DNA from: CAYQCE01 sp964415885
Lineage (GTDB): Bacteria; Zixibacteria; MSB-5A5; JAABVY01; JAHJOQ01
DNA length: 64,000 bases
Reading direction: 5' to 3'
Assembly: GCA_964415885.1 (NCBI GenBank)
Contig: CAYQCE010000012.1
Location: 1-64,000 of the forward strand
Positions 16,133-24,899 of the stretch are shown here, piece by piece. Both the position numbers and the translations under genes were made by a program. The notes under the pieces were generated by a model. The model ran no database searches, was not told the DNA's origin, and saw nothing but the letters and a program-made list of their open reading frames with translations. How positions within the stretch are numbered: position 1 is the stretch's first letter; the number at the start of each line of letters is the position of its first letter.

Positions 16133-17200
16133 ATGGGCAACAATAAGAACAAGAGAGAAGCCGTTCGCATCGACGGCAGTTTTGGCGAGGGCGGCGGCCA
16201 GATCCTCAGGACGAGTCTGGCACTCGCGGCGCATCTCGGGCGTCCGGTCGAGATTGTCAATATACGTGCGAATCGACGGACTCCCGGCCTCATGCCGCAG
16301 CATCTTACAGCCGTAAAAGCGCTTCGAAAGATATGCAACGCGAAGGTTCAGGGGGATCATCTCAAGTCCGAGAGCCTCAAGTTCACGCCCGAGAAGGTAC
16401 AGCCCGGCAAGTACGCGTTCGATGTTGCCGAGGAGCGCAAATCTGCCGGTTCCGCGACTCTTGTTCTGCAGACTCTGATGCTCCCGTTGTTCTTTGCGGG
16501 TGGTGATTCGCAGATCAAGGTCAAGGGTGGAACGCATGTCCCGTGGAGCCCGCCCGCCACATATCTGAAGCAGGTCTTTGTGCCGGCTCTGAGCAGGATC
16601 GGGCTGAATGCCAAGGTCAAGATACCGAAGTGGGGCTGGTATCCCGAAGGCGGCGGCGAGATTTCATGCTCTATTCGAGCTGCGAAGAGTATCAAGCTGA
16701 ATGACTACATGGAGCGAGGCAAGTTCATTCGGCTGACAGGATTGTCGGCGGTATCGAACCTGCAGAGATCGATCGCGGAGCGTCAGAAGAGGCGGACTCT
16801 ACAGGTTCTCAAGGAGGCCGGCTACAATGCGAACATAGTAGCGAAAGACTACCGTTCGCCCGGCAAGGGCACGCTTCTCTTCCTGACAGCAGAGTTCAGC
16901 AACGTGATCGCCGGGTTCTCATCTCTTGGTGAGAAGGGGAAGCCCGCGGAGGTCGTGGCCGAAGAGACTGCGCAGAAGTTCATCGATTTCATGGGCAAGG
17001 ATGTCTGCATCGGTCATTACCTTGCGGATCAACTTCTGCCGTATCTCTGCCTGTCGCGCCGAAAGTTCAAGTTGAATGTCTCTGCTCTTTCGACACACCT
17101 CGTGACAAACCTCTGGGTCATAAAGAAGTTCTTCGACTACAGGATCGATATCCAGGGACCGACCGGTTATCCGGGATACATTACTGTTGAGCCGAAGTGA
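16133..17200 (+). CDS. rtcA: RNA 3'-terminal phosphate cyclase
   Basis: Converts RNA 3'-phosphates to 2',3'-cyclic phosphates through a covalent AMP intermediate, an RNA-repair activity. The 355 residues show the family signatures: R-I-D-G-S-F-G-E-G-G-G-Q-I-L-R-T (about 11-26), R-A-N-R-R-T-P-G-L (43-51), G-G-T-H-V-P-W-S-P-P-A, W-G-W-Y-P-E-G-G-G-E, L-A-D-Q-L and S-T-H-L-V-T-N, in which His322 is the likely adenylylated nucleophile. In E. coli rtcA sits in a sigma-54 operon with rtcB and rtcR; here no rtcB or rtcR is adjacent and no sigma-54 site precedes it. Monocistronic. Confidence 0.95.
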   Translation: MGNNKNKREAVRIDGSFGEGGGQILRTSLALAAHLGRPVEIVNIRANRRTPGLMPQHLTAVKALRKICNAKVQGDHLKSESLKFTPEKVQPGKYAFDVAEERKSAGSATLVLQTLMLPLFFAGGDSQIKVKGGTHVPWSPPATYLKQVFVPALSRIGLNAKVKIPKWGWYPEGGGEISCSIRAAKSIKLNDYMERGKFIRLTGLSAVSNLQRSIAERQKRRTLQVLKEAGYNANIVAKDYRSPGKGTLLFLTAEFSNVIAGFSSLGEKGKPAEVVAEETAQKFIDFMGKDVCIGHYLADQLLPYLCLSRRKFKLNVSALSTHLVTNLWVIKKFFDYRIDIQGPTGYPGYITVEPK

Positions 17201-17247
17201 AATAGAACGAATCCCGGAATCAGACCATCCGTAAGCATCAGACCAAG

Positions 17248-18654
17248 ATGACTACCCGGAAAAGCGCATATCGCGGATTCACCGAGGGAAGCATTTTCGG
17301 TGCAATTCTCCGCATGGGAATGCCATCGCTTCTCGGATTCGCGGCTGCGAATGTATACGACATAGTCGACATCTTCTGGCTTGCCAAACTCGGGGTTAAT
17401 CCTCCGGCATCGATCACTTTCTTTTTCGCCGTATACTGGGTGATCTCGTCGGCGAATCTCGTGGCCGGTACGGGCAGCACGTCAATGATCTCCCAGTATT
17501 ACGGAAGAAACGACCCGGATATGACCGAAGCCTCGATAAAGGAGACTTTTCTCCTGAAGGCGCTGCTCGGAATAGTGTTCGGTGCTATAGGTCTGGCGAT
17601 TCAGCGGCCGGCGCTCTCACTCCTCGGAGCCGAGGGAGTGGTGCTTGAGATGGCAACTGAATATGGTGTGGTGCAGTATGCCATGCTGCCGTTCGTTTTC
17701 AGCGCTTTTACGGTGTATACGGCATTTCGCAGCATCGGAAATCCGAAGTGGGCGATGGCGCTTCAGCTATCGAGTATTGCGGTGAACATCATCCTCGATC
17801 CGGTGCTGATCTTCGGGTGGTGGATCTTCCCTGAGATGGGGATAGTCGGGGCGGCATGGGCGTCGATCATCGGTTACGCATTTTCGGTGGTGATTGGGTT
17901 GATCCTGCTCTACTCCGGTGTGCTCAATGTGCAGCTCCACCTGACGGGCAAGGTTCGAATAGCGTTCTCGAACATGATTCGCATCATGCGAATCGGCCTT
18001 CCGGCTGGAATCAGTGCCGGGTCCTGGTCGCTCTCCAGATCGATAGTGATGGGATTCGTGGCAGTCTACGGGACGTCGGTCGTGGCTGCGTACGGTATCG
18101 GCAATCGAGTTTCGGCGTTCGGGATAATGGCGATCGTTGGCCTCGGACTTGGAGTGTCCGCGCTAATCGGTCAGATTCTCGGATCAGAACGACTTGAGCG
18201 GGCGTATTCCACCGGTAACCGCTCGATCCTCCTTTCCATGCTCATTATGACTGCCTTCAGCCTCGTCGTGTTCTTCGGAGCGGAACAACTGATGAACCTG
18301 TTTTTCGATGAGTCCGCAGGTGGTGCACGAGAGGCTGTTCATGAATCCGGTGTTCTCTTCCTGCGCATAGCCGCATTTGCATTTCCATTCATCGGAGTAA
18401 TGATCACAATCGAGATGGTCTTCTCCGGCGCTGGGAAGAACGTTCCGCCTATGGTGCTGAGCGTTCTCTCTAACTGGGTACTCGAAATCCCATTGATCCT
18501 GCTCTTCACGGATGTTGTTGGAATGGATGAACTGGGGGTATGGATTGCGATGACATTCACCGCGTTTATCGCGGCGGCAGGCTACTACATCTACTACCGC
18601 CGCAAATCGTGGCTGTATCATCGAGTCAGGTCGACGCAGGACTCGTCGATCTGA
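17248..18654 (+). CDS. MATE-family multidrug/toxin efflux transporter
   Basis: Inner-membrane cation-driven exporter, 468 residues with 12 predicted helices in two pseudo-repeats. Typical blocks: P-S-L-L-G-F-A-A-A-N-V-Y-D-I-V-D near helix 1, A-G-T-G-S-T-S-M-I-S-Q-Y-Y-G-R-N-D in the helix 2-3 loop, and I-I-L-D-P-V-L-I-F-G-W-W in the middle. It follows rtcA by 47 bases with no obvious ribosome site. Its stop abuts the stop of the convergent ACT-domain gene with no base between them. Substrate unknown. Confidence 0.92.
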   Translation: MTTRKSAYRGFTEGSIFGAILRMGMPSLLGFAAANVYDIVDIFWLAKLGVNPPASITFFFAVYWVISSANLVAGTGSTSMISQYYGRNDPDMTEASIKETFLLKALLGIVFGAIGLAIQRPALSLLGAEGVVLEMATEYGVVQYAMLPFVFSAFTVYTAFRSIGNPKWAMALQLSSIAVNIILDPVLIFGWWIFPEMGIVGAAWASIIGYAFSVVIGLILLYSGVLNVQLHLTGKVRIAFSNMIRIMRIGLPAGISAGSWSLSRSIVMGFVAVYGTSVVAAYGIGNRVSAFGIMAIVGLGLGVSALIGQILGSERLERAYSTGNRSILLSMLIMTAFSLVVFFGAEQLMNLFFDESAGGAREAVHESGVLFLRIAAFAFPFIGVMITIEMVFSGAGKNVPPMVLSVLSNWVLEIPLILLFTDVVGMDELGVWIAMTFTAFIAAAGYYIYYRRKSWLYHRVRSTQDSSI

Positions 18655-19122
18655 TCATTTCTCGATGCCGAATTCCTCGCGCAGCGCTTTCTCCGCAGTG
18701 TCGATCTGGGCCTCGGCGACCATACAACTAATCGACGATAGCGACGTTGAGATAGCCTCGATATTTACTCCGTACCTGGATAATGCTCTGAAAAGCCGTC
18801 CACCCGAACCGGGCTGACCGGAGAGCATGTGCCATGAGAGAGTGAGAATGGCGATCTCGTCATTCGTCTCCACACTGTCGAATTTGACACTGTCCTTTAA
18901 TTCTTCGAGCGATGCCCTGGCGATTTCGATATCGGAATCTTTCACCGCGAACGCTATGTTGGCTTTGTTCTGGTCGCCCGAACTCGAAATAACGAGCTCG
19001 ACGTTCACGCCCTTGGCTCCGAGCGCACCGAAGATGTCGGCGGCTATGCCGGGAGTGTCCGGAACATTATGAACGACCAATTCTGCAACGTCGCGTAGAA
19101 CTGCAAGATGCATATCAGGCAT
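18655..19122 (-). CDS. ACT-domain protein (two ACT repeats)
   Basis: A 155-residue cytosolic protein made of two ACT folds (about 10-80 and 90-150), resembling the C-terminal regulatory half of aspartate kinase without the kinase. Markers are D-T-P-G-I-A-A-D-I-F-G-A-L-G-A-K-G-V-N-V in repeat 1 and G-G-R-L-F-R-A-L-S-R-Y-G-V-N-I-E-A-I-S-T-S in repeat 2. ACT pairs usually bind an amino acid; the ligand and partner are unknown. The start at 19122 is chosen because GGGAGGGG lies just upstream and a TTGACA/TATGCT promoter precedes it; the longer open frame would run through that promoter. Confidence 0.85.
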   Translation of the reverse strand: MPDMHLAVLRDVAELVVHNVPDTPGIAADIFGALGAKGVNVELVISSSGDQNKANIAFAVKDSDIEIARASLEELKDSVKFDSVETNDEIAILTLSWHMLSGQPGSGGRLFRALSRYGVNIEAISTSLSSISCMVAEAQIDTAEKALREEFGIEK

Positions 19123-19143
19123 TTGCCCCTCCCTTCGGGTCAT

Positions 19144-19172
19144 AGCATACCTCAACACTTGACCGCTGTCAA
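19144..19172 (-). promoter_or_regulatory. Sigma-70 promoter of the ACT-domain gene
   Basis: Minus strand: TTGACA (19172-19167), 17-base spacer, TATGCT (19149-19144), followed within 25 bases by GGGAGGGG and ATG at 19122. It is back-to-back with the promoter for the binding-protein gene, 12 bases away. Confidence 0.7.
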
Positions 19173-19184
19173 ATCCTTTTTGGA

Positions 19185-19212
19185 TTGACTTCAGAGAGCA
19201 TTTCGATAAAAT
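19185..19212 (+). promoter_or_regulatory. Promoter of the binding protein-kinase-regulator operon
   Basis: TTGACT (19185-19190), 16-base spacer, TAAAAT (19207-19212). The predicted transcription start coincides with the ATG at 19219, so the first gene may be translated from a leaderless message. Confidence 0.5.
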
Positions 19213-19218
19213 GACCGT

Positions 19219-20979
19219 ATGCCTCATCCAACAGTCACATTAATGATTCTGATTTCACTTCTTTGCGTAACGTCTGCTGCTCAGGGGCAGGCGCCGGAGA
19301 CAATGCTGGCCGCAGACTCGCTGAAGGCGGAGGTGGTTTACGTGAAAGGAGAGCGTGCGTATATATCTCGCGGTCAGAGCGATGGTCTCGCGAGCGGATG
19401 GCGTCTCGCACGAATCATGGGTGTCGATGGTGAGGCTGAAATACCGCTCGTCTGGATTGGTGACGATCTAAGCAGAATTGAACTCAGGGATGATAGCGAA
19501 TGGAGGCTTGCCGAGGGAGACAGCGTACTGCTGATCGAATATGTGTTGCCTGATGACCTGTCCGGTGGGAGCGCCGTCAGAATAGGCGCATACGGCCGGC
19601 CGACTGGATTTGATCGTCCACCTGTTTCGATGTTCGACTGGGACTTGCGGGAGGCGATATTCGCACGAGTGGGTCCGTTCATCGATTCGCTCGTCTGCGA
19701 GGAGACATCGGCGACAACGTGGCTTCTGAAGCCGGACGTGGATCGTCATCTGTCCGATGGACGCAGGATTGATGCGCTGATGATATGTGATGCAATCAAA
19801 TCTAACAGCCTCAGATGCGGCCCGTTCTCGATTTTGTGTGAGTTTTTCAATAGAGCTTTCGATACCCTCTACTGCGTTGCGGCAAACCCGTTTCGGATAC
19901 AATCTAATTTCCCATGCCTGTGCGAGGAGAGTCGGGTACTCTACAATTCTCCCGGGTTCTGGGTCTGTCCGGATGAAGGCTCGGAGTATGCCCACGATGA
20001 TCTGCCGGTGACATCCGGGGATTTCGCGATTGACCATCTGGACGACACCTTGACAATGCTCGTTCGGCGCAACAAAGGGCGCACACAATTCGCCGACACG
20101 GTGGAGATACGATTCTATAAGGATTACGATGCTGCGAAACTCGCATTCGAGCTCGGTGAGGTCGACATGGTTGAGCTCGCGCCGTTCGACGTATCGCGCT
20201 ATCAGGATACATATTATGTCGGTGTTGAACCTGTCAACGGGGCTGTTTTCATGAGCGTTAACAATCAGAAGTCATACATGCAGGACAATCTTTTCGCGGC
20301 GTCTCTGCAGTATCTTCTGAACAAGAACTCGCTCTGCAGGGTGCCGCTGGGTGGCGCAGTTGAACCTCTGAATCGAATTCCGGGGGCGGACGAATTCGAG
20401 CTATCCTCGCCTTACGAGTTTGATCCTCGCAAGGGGAGGAGGCTATTGCGTCAAATCGATGGCCTGCCGAAGTTCCTTTCTCTGGTACTGACGGATCACC
20501 GTGATCAGGGGCTTGCCCGGGTAGCCGAGTATGTCAGGGGCGTTCTCGCGAGGGAAGGGATTACGCTTACCGTGTACAGATTGTCCGATCTTGATTTGGA
20601 ATCGGATGACACGGTGGAATCGATAGCCTCTTTCGATTTGATGCTCTCACGTCTGTTCGATCCTACTGGCGCGAGGACCATGCTTCTCTTTCAGGGAGTC
20701 TATCACACCGAATTTGACCGGCCGGAGTACAATCGGTCGCTCTACTGGTCGGAAGACATGCATGGTGCGCTTGTCGAGTATCTCGGGGGATGTATTGGCA
20801 ACTCTGATGAGGGTCGCGGCGCAGAGAAAGACATGATCTACGAACATTTAAATGTACCGACCGGAGTGTGGTTGTACACTCCGAAGCGGTTTTTTGCAAT
20901 GTCCGCGCGGGTGACCTCCCTTAGCTTCCTCGAAGGCGGGATTCTGGATCTCGGCAGGATTGAGATCGACTCGCGATGA
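19219..20979 (+). CDS. Periplasmic solute-binding-like protein (OppA/SBP_bac_5 type) coupled to a histidine kinase
   Basis: 586 residues. A signal peptide (1-23, ending A-A-Q-G-Q-A) is followed by a small N-terminal domain (about 30-110; K-G-E-R-A-Y-I-S-R-G-Q-S-D-G-L) and then a divergent oligopeptide-binding fold: W-L-L-K-P-D-V-D with L-S-D-G-R-R-I-D-A near 175, a P-G-F-W-V / L-T-M-L-V-R-R-N core near 250-290, V-E-I-R-F-Y-K-D-Y-D-A-A and G-E-V-D-M-V-E. No ABC permease or ATPase genes are nearby. Its stop overlaps the ATG of the sensor kinase (ATGA), so it is more likely an extracytoplasmic sensing partner than a transport component. That role is inference. Confidence 0.65.
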   Translation: MPHPTVTLMILISLLCVTSAAQGQAPETMLAADSLKAEVVYVKGERAYISRGQSDGLASGWRLARIMGVDGEAEIPLVWIGDDLSRIELRDDSEWRLAEGDSVLLIEYVLPDDLSGGSAVRIGAYGRPTGFDRPPVSMFDWDLREAIFARVGPFIDSLVCEETSATTWLLKPDVDRHLSDGRRIDALMICDAIKSNSLRCGPFSILCEFFNRAFDTLYCVAANPFRIQSNFPCLCEESRVLYNSPGFWVCPDEGSEYAHDDLPVTSGDFAIDHLDDTLTMLVRRNKGRTQFADTVEIRFYKDYDAAKLAFELGEVDMVELAPFDVSRYQDTYYVGVEPVNGAVFMSVNNQKSYMQDNLFAASLQYLLNKNSLCRVPLGGAVEPLNRIPGADEFELSSPYEFDPRKGRRLLRQIDGLPKFLSLVLTDHRDQGLARVAEYVRGVLAREGITLTVYRLSDLDLESDDTVESIASFDLMLSRLFDPTGARTMLLFQGVYHTEFDRPEYNRSLYWSEDMHGALVEYLGGCIGNSDEGRGAEKDMIYEHLNVPTGVWLYTPKRFFAMSARVTSLSFLEGGILDLGRIEIDSR

Positions 20980-22649
20980 AACTCCGCACGCGATATACGG
21001 TTTACTCGATGCTGACCGCCGCGATCCCGCTCGGATTGGTGATACTGTTTCTCTTTTTTTATACGCAGCGCGAATTGCGTTCGCTTCAGGCCGTACAACT
21101 GAGTTCGGTGAAGTCTCGCGTGGCGCTCCTCGAGAGTATGCTCAAGTCAGACGTCGTATCGCGCACTAACGTCGCAGCCCAGGATCGTGAGTGGCTGCGG
21201 CTTCTGCTCGGCGGCGGATCAGTGGAGTCCAGACAGCTCGAGATGATCGAGCTGGCGAATCGCTATACGTCGGTTCTCGATCTTGACATGCTGGAGTTGG
21301 TTTCTCTCGACACGATTCTGCTCGCTCGCTCTGGCGACTATTCGGCGTTCGACATACCTGTTGAGAACATCATGTTCCCCGCAGACATGAGCGAGATCGT
21401 GTACTTCTCCGTTAGAACTGATGATTCGGAGCATGTCGCTTACTGCACCGCCGTGCAGCCAATCCTGCGGAATACGGTTCCGGTGGCGTTTCTCGCCGGG
21501 AGCATATCTCTGGGAGATGCTCTGCTCGGAGAGTGGGGGAGGCTCCTGAATGCGCGAGTTGAGGTGATCACTCAATCGGACATCAAATCGGACGACGATG
21601 TCGGCCGATTAGAGGCTGCTGGAGACTCGACAGCCTTCCTTTATGGCTTGGTGCCGGTAGCAGGAATGTCGGAGTTTGTCAGTATTCGAGTTGCGATGCC
21701 GCAGGATCGAACGGCGTTTTTGATCCAGCGTGCTCTCTACATGTACATTCTGCTCGCAGCGGCCGGTATTGCCATTTCCGGGCTGCTCGGATATCTCTTC
21801 TCGCGGCGGCTGTCCGTGCCGATTGGCGAGCTTGTCGAGGCGGCGGAGAAAATCGCTCTCGGAAAATTCGATCGAAGAATAATCTGGTTCGGCAAGGATG
21901 AGCTCGGCAGGCTCGTCGAGGCATTCAATACAATGTATGATCGGCTTCGGGTTTCGCAGGAGCGGCTCGTCAATTCAGAACGTATCGCGGCGTGGAATCA
22001 GATGGCACGCAAGGTGGCGCATGAGATCAAGAACCCGCTAACGCCAATTCGTCTTTCAGTAGAAGATCTCCGCCGATCATACGAGCGTGACCGCGATGGA
22101 TTCGACAAAGTGTTGAGCGATTCGGTTGAAACTATTCTGTCCGAGATAGATAGACTCAGGCGGCTAACGGACGAATTCTCTCAGTTCGCAAGGTTGCCCG
22201 CTCCCAAGTTGGAAAAGAAAGACATTCGTCAGATCGTCGCAGATGCGCTTCGAATTTACTCTGATGAAATCGGCAGGAGGACGCTGAAGGTTCGATTTCC
22301 CCAGGAGAAGTGTATGGTGCGAATCGATGCCGATCTTTTCACGCAGGTTATGATAAATCTCATCAAGAATGCGTTCGAGGCTATCGATGAAGATGGAATG
22401 GTAGCTGTAACGGGTGAGCTCGGTAAGCGTATAATCAGAATAGTGGTGGAGGACACCGGTCCCGGTGTGGCAGAGGAAAATGTCGATAAGCTGTTCACGC
22501 CGTATTTCACTACCAAAGAGGGAGGAACCGGACTTGGGCTTGTGGTCGCGTATCGAATAGTGTTTGATCATGGCGGCAAGATTCGGTATGAGAACAATGA
22601 GCCGAAGGGCGCCAGGTTCGTGATTGTCCTCCCGCTGGCCGGGGAATAG
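20976..22649 (+). CDS. NtrY-like sensor histidine kinase
   Basis: 557 residues. TM1 is about 12-29 and TM2 about 254-276, enclosing a periplasmic sensor domain of roughly 225 residues. Then come HAMP (about 277-330), HisKA with V-A-H-E-I-K-N-P-L-T-P-I (phospho-acceptor His349) and an HATPase domain with intact G1 (V-E-D-T-G-P-G-V) and G2 (G-G-T-G-L-G-L) boxes. The H-E-I-K-N-P-L-T-P-I block is typical of NtrY/AtoS kinases that pair with NtrC-type regulators, and the next gene is one. Four-base overlap with the binding-protein gene. Confidence 0.93.
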   Translation: MKLRTRYTVYSMLTAAIPLGLVILFLFFYTQRELRSLQAVQLSSVKSRVALLESMLKSDVVSRTNVAAQDREWLRLLLGGGSVESRQLEMIELANRYTSVLDLDMLELVSLDTILLARSGDYSAFDIPVENIMFPADMSEIVYFSVRTDDSEHVAYCTAVQPILRNTVPVAFLAGSISLGDALLGEWGRLLNARVEVITQSDIKSDDDVGRLEAAGDSTAFLYGLVPVAGMSEFVSIRVAMPQDRTAFLIQRALYMYILLAAAGIAISGLLGYLFSRRLSVPIGELVEAAEKIALGKFDRRIIWFGKDELGRLVEAFNTMYDRLRVSQERLVNSERIAAWNQMARKVAHEIKNPLTPIRLSVEDLRRSYERDRDGFDKVLSDSVETILSEIDRLRRLTDEFSQFARLPAPKLEKKDIRQIVADALRIYSDEIGRRTLKVRFPQEKCMVRIDADLFTQVMINLIKNAFEAIDEDGMVAVTGELGKRIIRIVVEDTGPGVAEENVDKLFTPYFTTKEGGTGLGLVVAYRIVFDHGGKIRYENNEPKGARFVIVLPLAGE

Positions 22650-22652
22650 AAG

Positions 22653-23987
22653 ATGAGCAAGAATATCCTAATAGTCGACGACGAGAAGAACATACTCAAA
22701 TCACTGTCGGGACCGCTGAGTCGCGAGGGTTTCGATGTTACGACGGCGGCGTCTTTCGTTGATGCAGTAGGGGAAAATGACGGCTCGTTTGACGTCGTGC
22801 TGCTCGATGTATGGCTGCCGGACGGTGACGGGGTCAAGCTGCTGCGACAGTTCAAACGTGACTATTCGGATCAGCAGGTTGTGATGATGTCCGGACATTC
22901 GACGATTGAAACGGCTGTGGAGGCTGTTAAGTCGGGTGCGTACGATTTTTTAGAGAAGCCTCTGTCGCTCGAGCGGGTTCTGGTGACAATCGAGAACGCC
23001 CTGCATTTCAAGGATCTGACCCGCGAGAATATCGAGTTGCGTCGCGCGGTCGTTCGCAAGTATGAGCTTGTCGGAGAGTCGGATGCGATAGCTCAGGTTC
23101 GGGAGAAGATCGAGCTGGCCGCAAGGTCTAACGCGCGCGTCTTTATACGCGGCGAGAGTGGAACGGGCAAGGAGATAGCAGCCCGGCAGATCCATCTGCT
23201 GGGCGAGCGCAGCTCAAAGCCGTTCGTGCCGGTCAATTGTGCGGCGGTGCCGGATGAGCTTATAGAATCGGAGCTGTTCGGACATCGCAAGGGGGCATTC
23301 ACCGGCGCAACAGCCGATCGGAAAGGCAAGTTCGAGGAGGCGGATGGAGGAACCTTGTTTCTCGATGAGATCGGAGATATGAATCTGCGGGCGCAGGCCA
23401 AACTGTTGCGTGTGATCGAGGAAGGCGTTGTGGAACGTCTCGGCGGTGGAAGCCGAGAGGTCGATGTTCGAGTAATTGCCGCCACGAATAAGAACCTTGA
23501 AGATATGATCGAGCGCGAGAAGTTTCGCGAGGATATCTTTTTCCGTTTGAATGTATTTCCGATTCTCCTGCCGCCGTTGCGCAGTCGGAAAGAGGATATT
23601 CCGCTTCTGGCTGAGCATTTTATGACCACGCTCTGCGCGGAGTATGGCCGCAGACAGGTCGAACTGCGGAAAGGAGCTGCTAACCTGCTTATGAAACTCG
23701 ATTATCCCGGTAATGTGCGTGAATTGAAGAATTTGGTTGAGAGGATGTTGATTACCAACAACTTCTCGGACATTACATCGGAAGACGTGAGTGAGGCGTC
23801 TGCGGGAAGAACCCCTATTCGCGGTGCGATCATACCTCTTAAAGCTGCCATCGAGGAGTTCGAGAGATCGTATATCGAGAGAGCGATCAAGGATGCAGAC
23901 GGCAACATGGCAGAAGCCGCGAGGCGGTTGCAGCTCGAGCGGAGCCATCTCTACAAGAAGCTGAAGGCGCTCGGCCTTGAAAGATAA
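22653..23987 (+). CDS. NtrC-family sigma-54-dependent response regulator
   Basis: 444 residues with a full NtrC layout. The receiver domain has Asp52 (L-L-D-V-W-L-P-D-G-D-G). The AAA+ domain has Walker A G-E-S-G-T-G-K-E (167-174), the sigma-54-contacting G-A-F-T-G-A loop (214-219) and G-G-T-L-F-L-D-E-I-G as Walker B. A Fis-type helix-turn-helix sits at the C-terminus (about 405-440, N-M-A-E-A-A-R-R-L-Q-L-E-R-S-H-L-Y-K-K). It starts three bases after the kinase stop, so the two form a cognate pair. With the G-A-F-T-G-A loop intact it should activate sigma-54 promoters; two such promoters lie in the flagellar region. Confidence 0.95.
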   Translation: MSKNILIVDDEKNILKSLSGPLSREGFDVTTAASFVDAVGENDGSFDVVLLDVWLPDGDGVKLLRQFKRDYSDQQVVMMSGHSTIETAVEAVKSGAYDFLEKPLSLERVLVTIENALHFKDLTRENIELRRAVVRKYELVGESDAIAQVREKIELAARSNARVFIRGESGTGKEIAARQIHLLGERSSKPFVPVNCAAVPDELIESELFGHRKGAFTGATADRKGKFEEADGGTLFLDEIGDMNLRAQAKLLRVIEEGVVERLGGGSREVDVRVIAATNKNLEDMIEREKFREDIFFRLNVFPILLPPLRSRKEDIPLLAEHFMTTLCAEYGRRQVELRKGAANLLMKLDYPGNVRELKNLVERMLITNNFSDITSEDVSEASAGRTPIRGAIIPLKAAIEEFERSYIERAIKDADGNMAEAARRLQLERSHLYKKLKALGLER

Positions 23988-24007
23988 TCGTTTGAGAAAG
24001 ACCCTGA

Positions 24008-24880
24008 GTGACATCAGATAAGCCCCACAGCAACCAATATCCGTCGAAGCCGAAAGTGGAGCAGGGCGGACCCGCACGGGACTACACCAGCTATGCGCTC
24101 GAATGGTGGCAGTCCCTGCTTCTATTGGCGGGACTCGGGATTTTGTCGCTCCTGATTTCGGGCCTCATGACTCTGTTTGGCTCGGTGAGACTGAACGCCC
24201 TTGTGACAGAGCTGGCCGCGTTTCTTATTCCGGTGACAATCGTGATCCTGACAACGCGAGTGCGAAAGTCACCGGAGCTTGGCCTCGGGAGTGTGGTGAC
24301 CGCGACCAGGGTGATGCTTCTGATCGTCCTGGGTTCGGTCTGGGCGGCATCGGCATCGATTCTGGCCGGCGTTGCGCACGAGATATATCCGATGCCGAGG
24401 GTATTCATGGATGTTCTCCGTGATCTGCTCTGGGCAGAGTCGATTCAGGAGATGATAGCAGCGCTGTTCGTCGTGGCAGTTCTACCCGGGGTGGCGGAGG
24501 AGTTGATTTTTCGCGGGGTAGTTCAACCGTCGATGATAGAGCGATTCGGCCCTAAGGCGGGAATCGCCCTGACCGCTCTTTTCTTCGCGACATATCATCT
24601 TAATCCCTGGACGTTTGTCCCGATCTTCATTGTAGGCTTGGTCTTTGGAACTCTGGTTTACTGGAGTGGTTCAGTCTGGGCTGGAGTGCTCGCTCATTTC
24701 GGTGCTAACTCGCTGGCCGTTTTTATGATGAACAGCCACGACGAAGTCAATTATGAGATATTGACTGAGAGCGAGTCACCGGTTATATTTGCGGTTTCCG
24801 TGCCGGTAGCGCTGGCGGGGACGTATCTTTACTATCGATTGACTCGGAATCGAGCCGATTCAAACCGGACGAAGAGTTAA
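24008..24880 (+). CDS. CPBP-family intramembrane metalloprotease (CAAX/ABI type)
   Basis: A 290-residue polytopic membrane protein. The four conserved metal/active-site motifs are present: E-E-L-I-F-R-G (Glu164, Glu165, Arg169), T-Y-H-L-N-P-W (His197) and A-H-F-G-A-N (His230, Asn234). An N-terminal cytosolic stretch of about 30 residues precedes the first helix. The start is GTG, 20 bases after the NtrC-type gene, so it is probably co-transcribed. Bacterial members act in prenyl-protein-like processing, immunity or signalling proteolysis; the target here is unknown. Confidence 0.88.
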   Translation: MTSDKPHSNQYPSKPKVEQGGPARDYTSYALEWWQSLLLLAGLGILSLLISGLMTLFGSVRLNALVTELAAFLIPVTIVILTTRVRKSPELGLGSVVTATRVMLLIVLGSVWAASASILAGVAHEIYPMPRVFMDVLRDLLWAESIQEMIAALFVVAVLPGVAEELIFRGVVQPSMIERFGPKAGIALTALFFATYHLNPWTFVPIFIVGLVFGTLVYWSGSVWAGVLAHFGANSLAVFMMNSHDEVNYEILTESESPVIFAVSVPVALAGTYLYYRLTRNRADSNRTKS

Positions 24881-24899
24881 TGTTGACGGACACAGGTTG

